From the NCBI GenBank assembly GCA_023416515.1, contig JAEZHP010000151.1, positions 1 to 64,000 on the forward strand: a stretch of 64,000 nucleotides of DNA. Reading direction: 5' to 3'. The notes beneath the pieces are model-generated. The model did not search any database and was not told the DNA's origin. It was given only the letters and a program-made list of their open reading frames with translations. Source of the DNA: Pseudomonadota bacterium (GTDB taxonomy: Bacteria > Pseudomonadota > Alphaproteobacteria > Sphingomonadales > Sphingomonadaceae). This document shows positions 63,831 to 64,000 of the stretch, one piece after another; the first letter of the stretch is position 1, and every line of letters begins with the position of its first letter. Made by a program: the position numbers and the translations under genes.

Positions 63831-64000
63831 CTAGACGGTAAAGCTCTCGCCGCAGCCGCAGGCGCCCTTGGCGTTGGGATTGTCGAACACGAAGCCGGCG
63901 GTGAAATCGTCCTCGCGCCAGTCCATGGTCGAGCCGATCAGATAGAGGACCGACGACGCGTCGATGTAGAAGTCGCCGCCCGGGGTCTCGATCTTCTCGT
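63831..64000 (-). CDS. erpA: A-type iron-sulfur carrier ErpA, partial (start beyond the window)
   Basis: Only the C-terminal part of about 55 residues is in the window; the start lies past base 64000. FYIDASSVLYLIGSTMDW and the C-terminal FVFDNPNAKGACGCGESFTV contain the conserved CGCG pair that, with an upstream Cys outside the window, holds an Fe-S cluster. ErpA/IscA proteins deliver clusters to apo-enzymes, such as the sdhB product at the other end. Confidence 0.88.
   Translation of the reverse strand, partial: EKIETPGGDFYIDASSVLYLIGSTMDWREDDFTAGFVFDNPNAKGACGCGESFTV

Overview
The window is GC-rich chromosomal DNA from an alphaproteobacterium, most likely a sphingomonad (Sphingomonadales). 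The evidence is gene order and protein character: sdhB-(...)-mdh-sucD-sucA-sucB-lpdA, a split metH behind an ArsR-methyltransferase regulator, groESL under a CIRCE operator, GluQRS/EgtB/EgtD, and palindromic intergenic repeats of types common in that order (the last from memory, not searched). I see no rRNA, tRNA, CRISPR array, insertion sequence, phage gene or attachment site. Coding density is high. Neighbouring genes often overlap by 1-4 bases on the same strand, and convergent genes also overlap at their 3' ends.

Layout. 65-10268: TCA-cycle block, with sdhB, a hotdog thioesterase, zapE, mdh, sucD, sucA, sucB and lpdA, all on the + strand. sucC is not here. 10285-15494: PepSY and TRIC-like membrane proteins, purT (-), a TetR regulator with a lipoprotein hydrolase, and a GNAT acetyltransferase coupled to sppA (-). 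17450-19760: heat-shock promoter/CIRCE, groES, groEL, and a run of hairpins ending in a terminator. 19802-20825: three small Asn/Ala-rich lipoprotein genes (-). 20967-26594: a methionine-cycle operon, ArsR-methyltransferase (SahR-like), metF, metH N-module and metH C-module, behind a large palindromic operator. 26689-33653: beta-helix protein, DsbD-like reductase, YtcJ-like amidohydrolase, ilvA and an aminoacyl-tRNA-protein transferase. 33658-37697: a TPR protein, then an apparent operon of exported RidA, TAT-exported flavin amine oxidase, lipoprotein methyltransferase and DUF1801 protein. 37791-42476: a Nudix-DUF47 fusion, a PiT phosphate transporter, and a single-chain FixJ-like regulator plus PAS histidine kinase. 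42677-44758: a BlaI/M56-peptidase pair with twin operators. 44939-50631: envelope glycan cluster with a GT2 (GtrB/DPM1-like), GtrA, a methyltransferase and two large polytopic membrane proteins. 50709-56574 (-): marC, folD, yggT, then egtD, egtB, pduO, a twin-transmembrane protein and gluQRS. 56716-57583: two HNH endonucleases tail to tail. 57553-61081 (-): zntB/corA, galU, lptM-like lipoprotein and argH. 61098-64000: a TlpA-like lipoprotein, dapD, a HAD nucleotidase, a small secreted protein and the 3' part of an ErpA-type Fe-S carrier.

How the genes fit together. Much of the window is core metabolism: TCA cycle, methionine/folate (metF, metH, folD), amino-acid synthesis (ilvA, argH, dapD), purine synthesis and chaperones. 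The less ordinary parts are the Nudix-DUF47-PiT phosphate module with a probable AUU start codon, the fused FixJ-FixL protein, the exported RidA/amine oxidase/methyltransferase set, the BlaI-M56 pair and the glycan cluster. Start sites were chosen from ribosome-binding sites, overlaps and family length. Alternatives are given where the choice is open.
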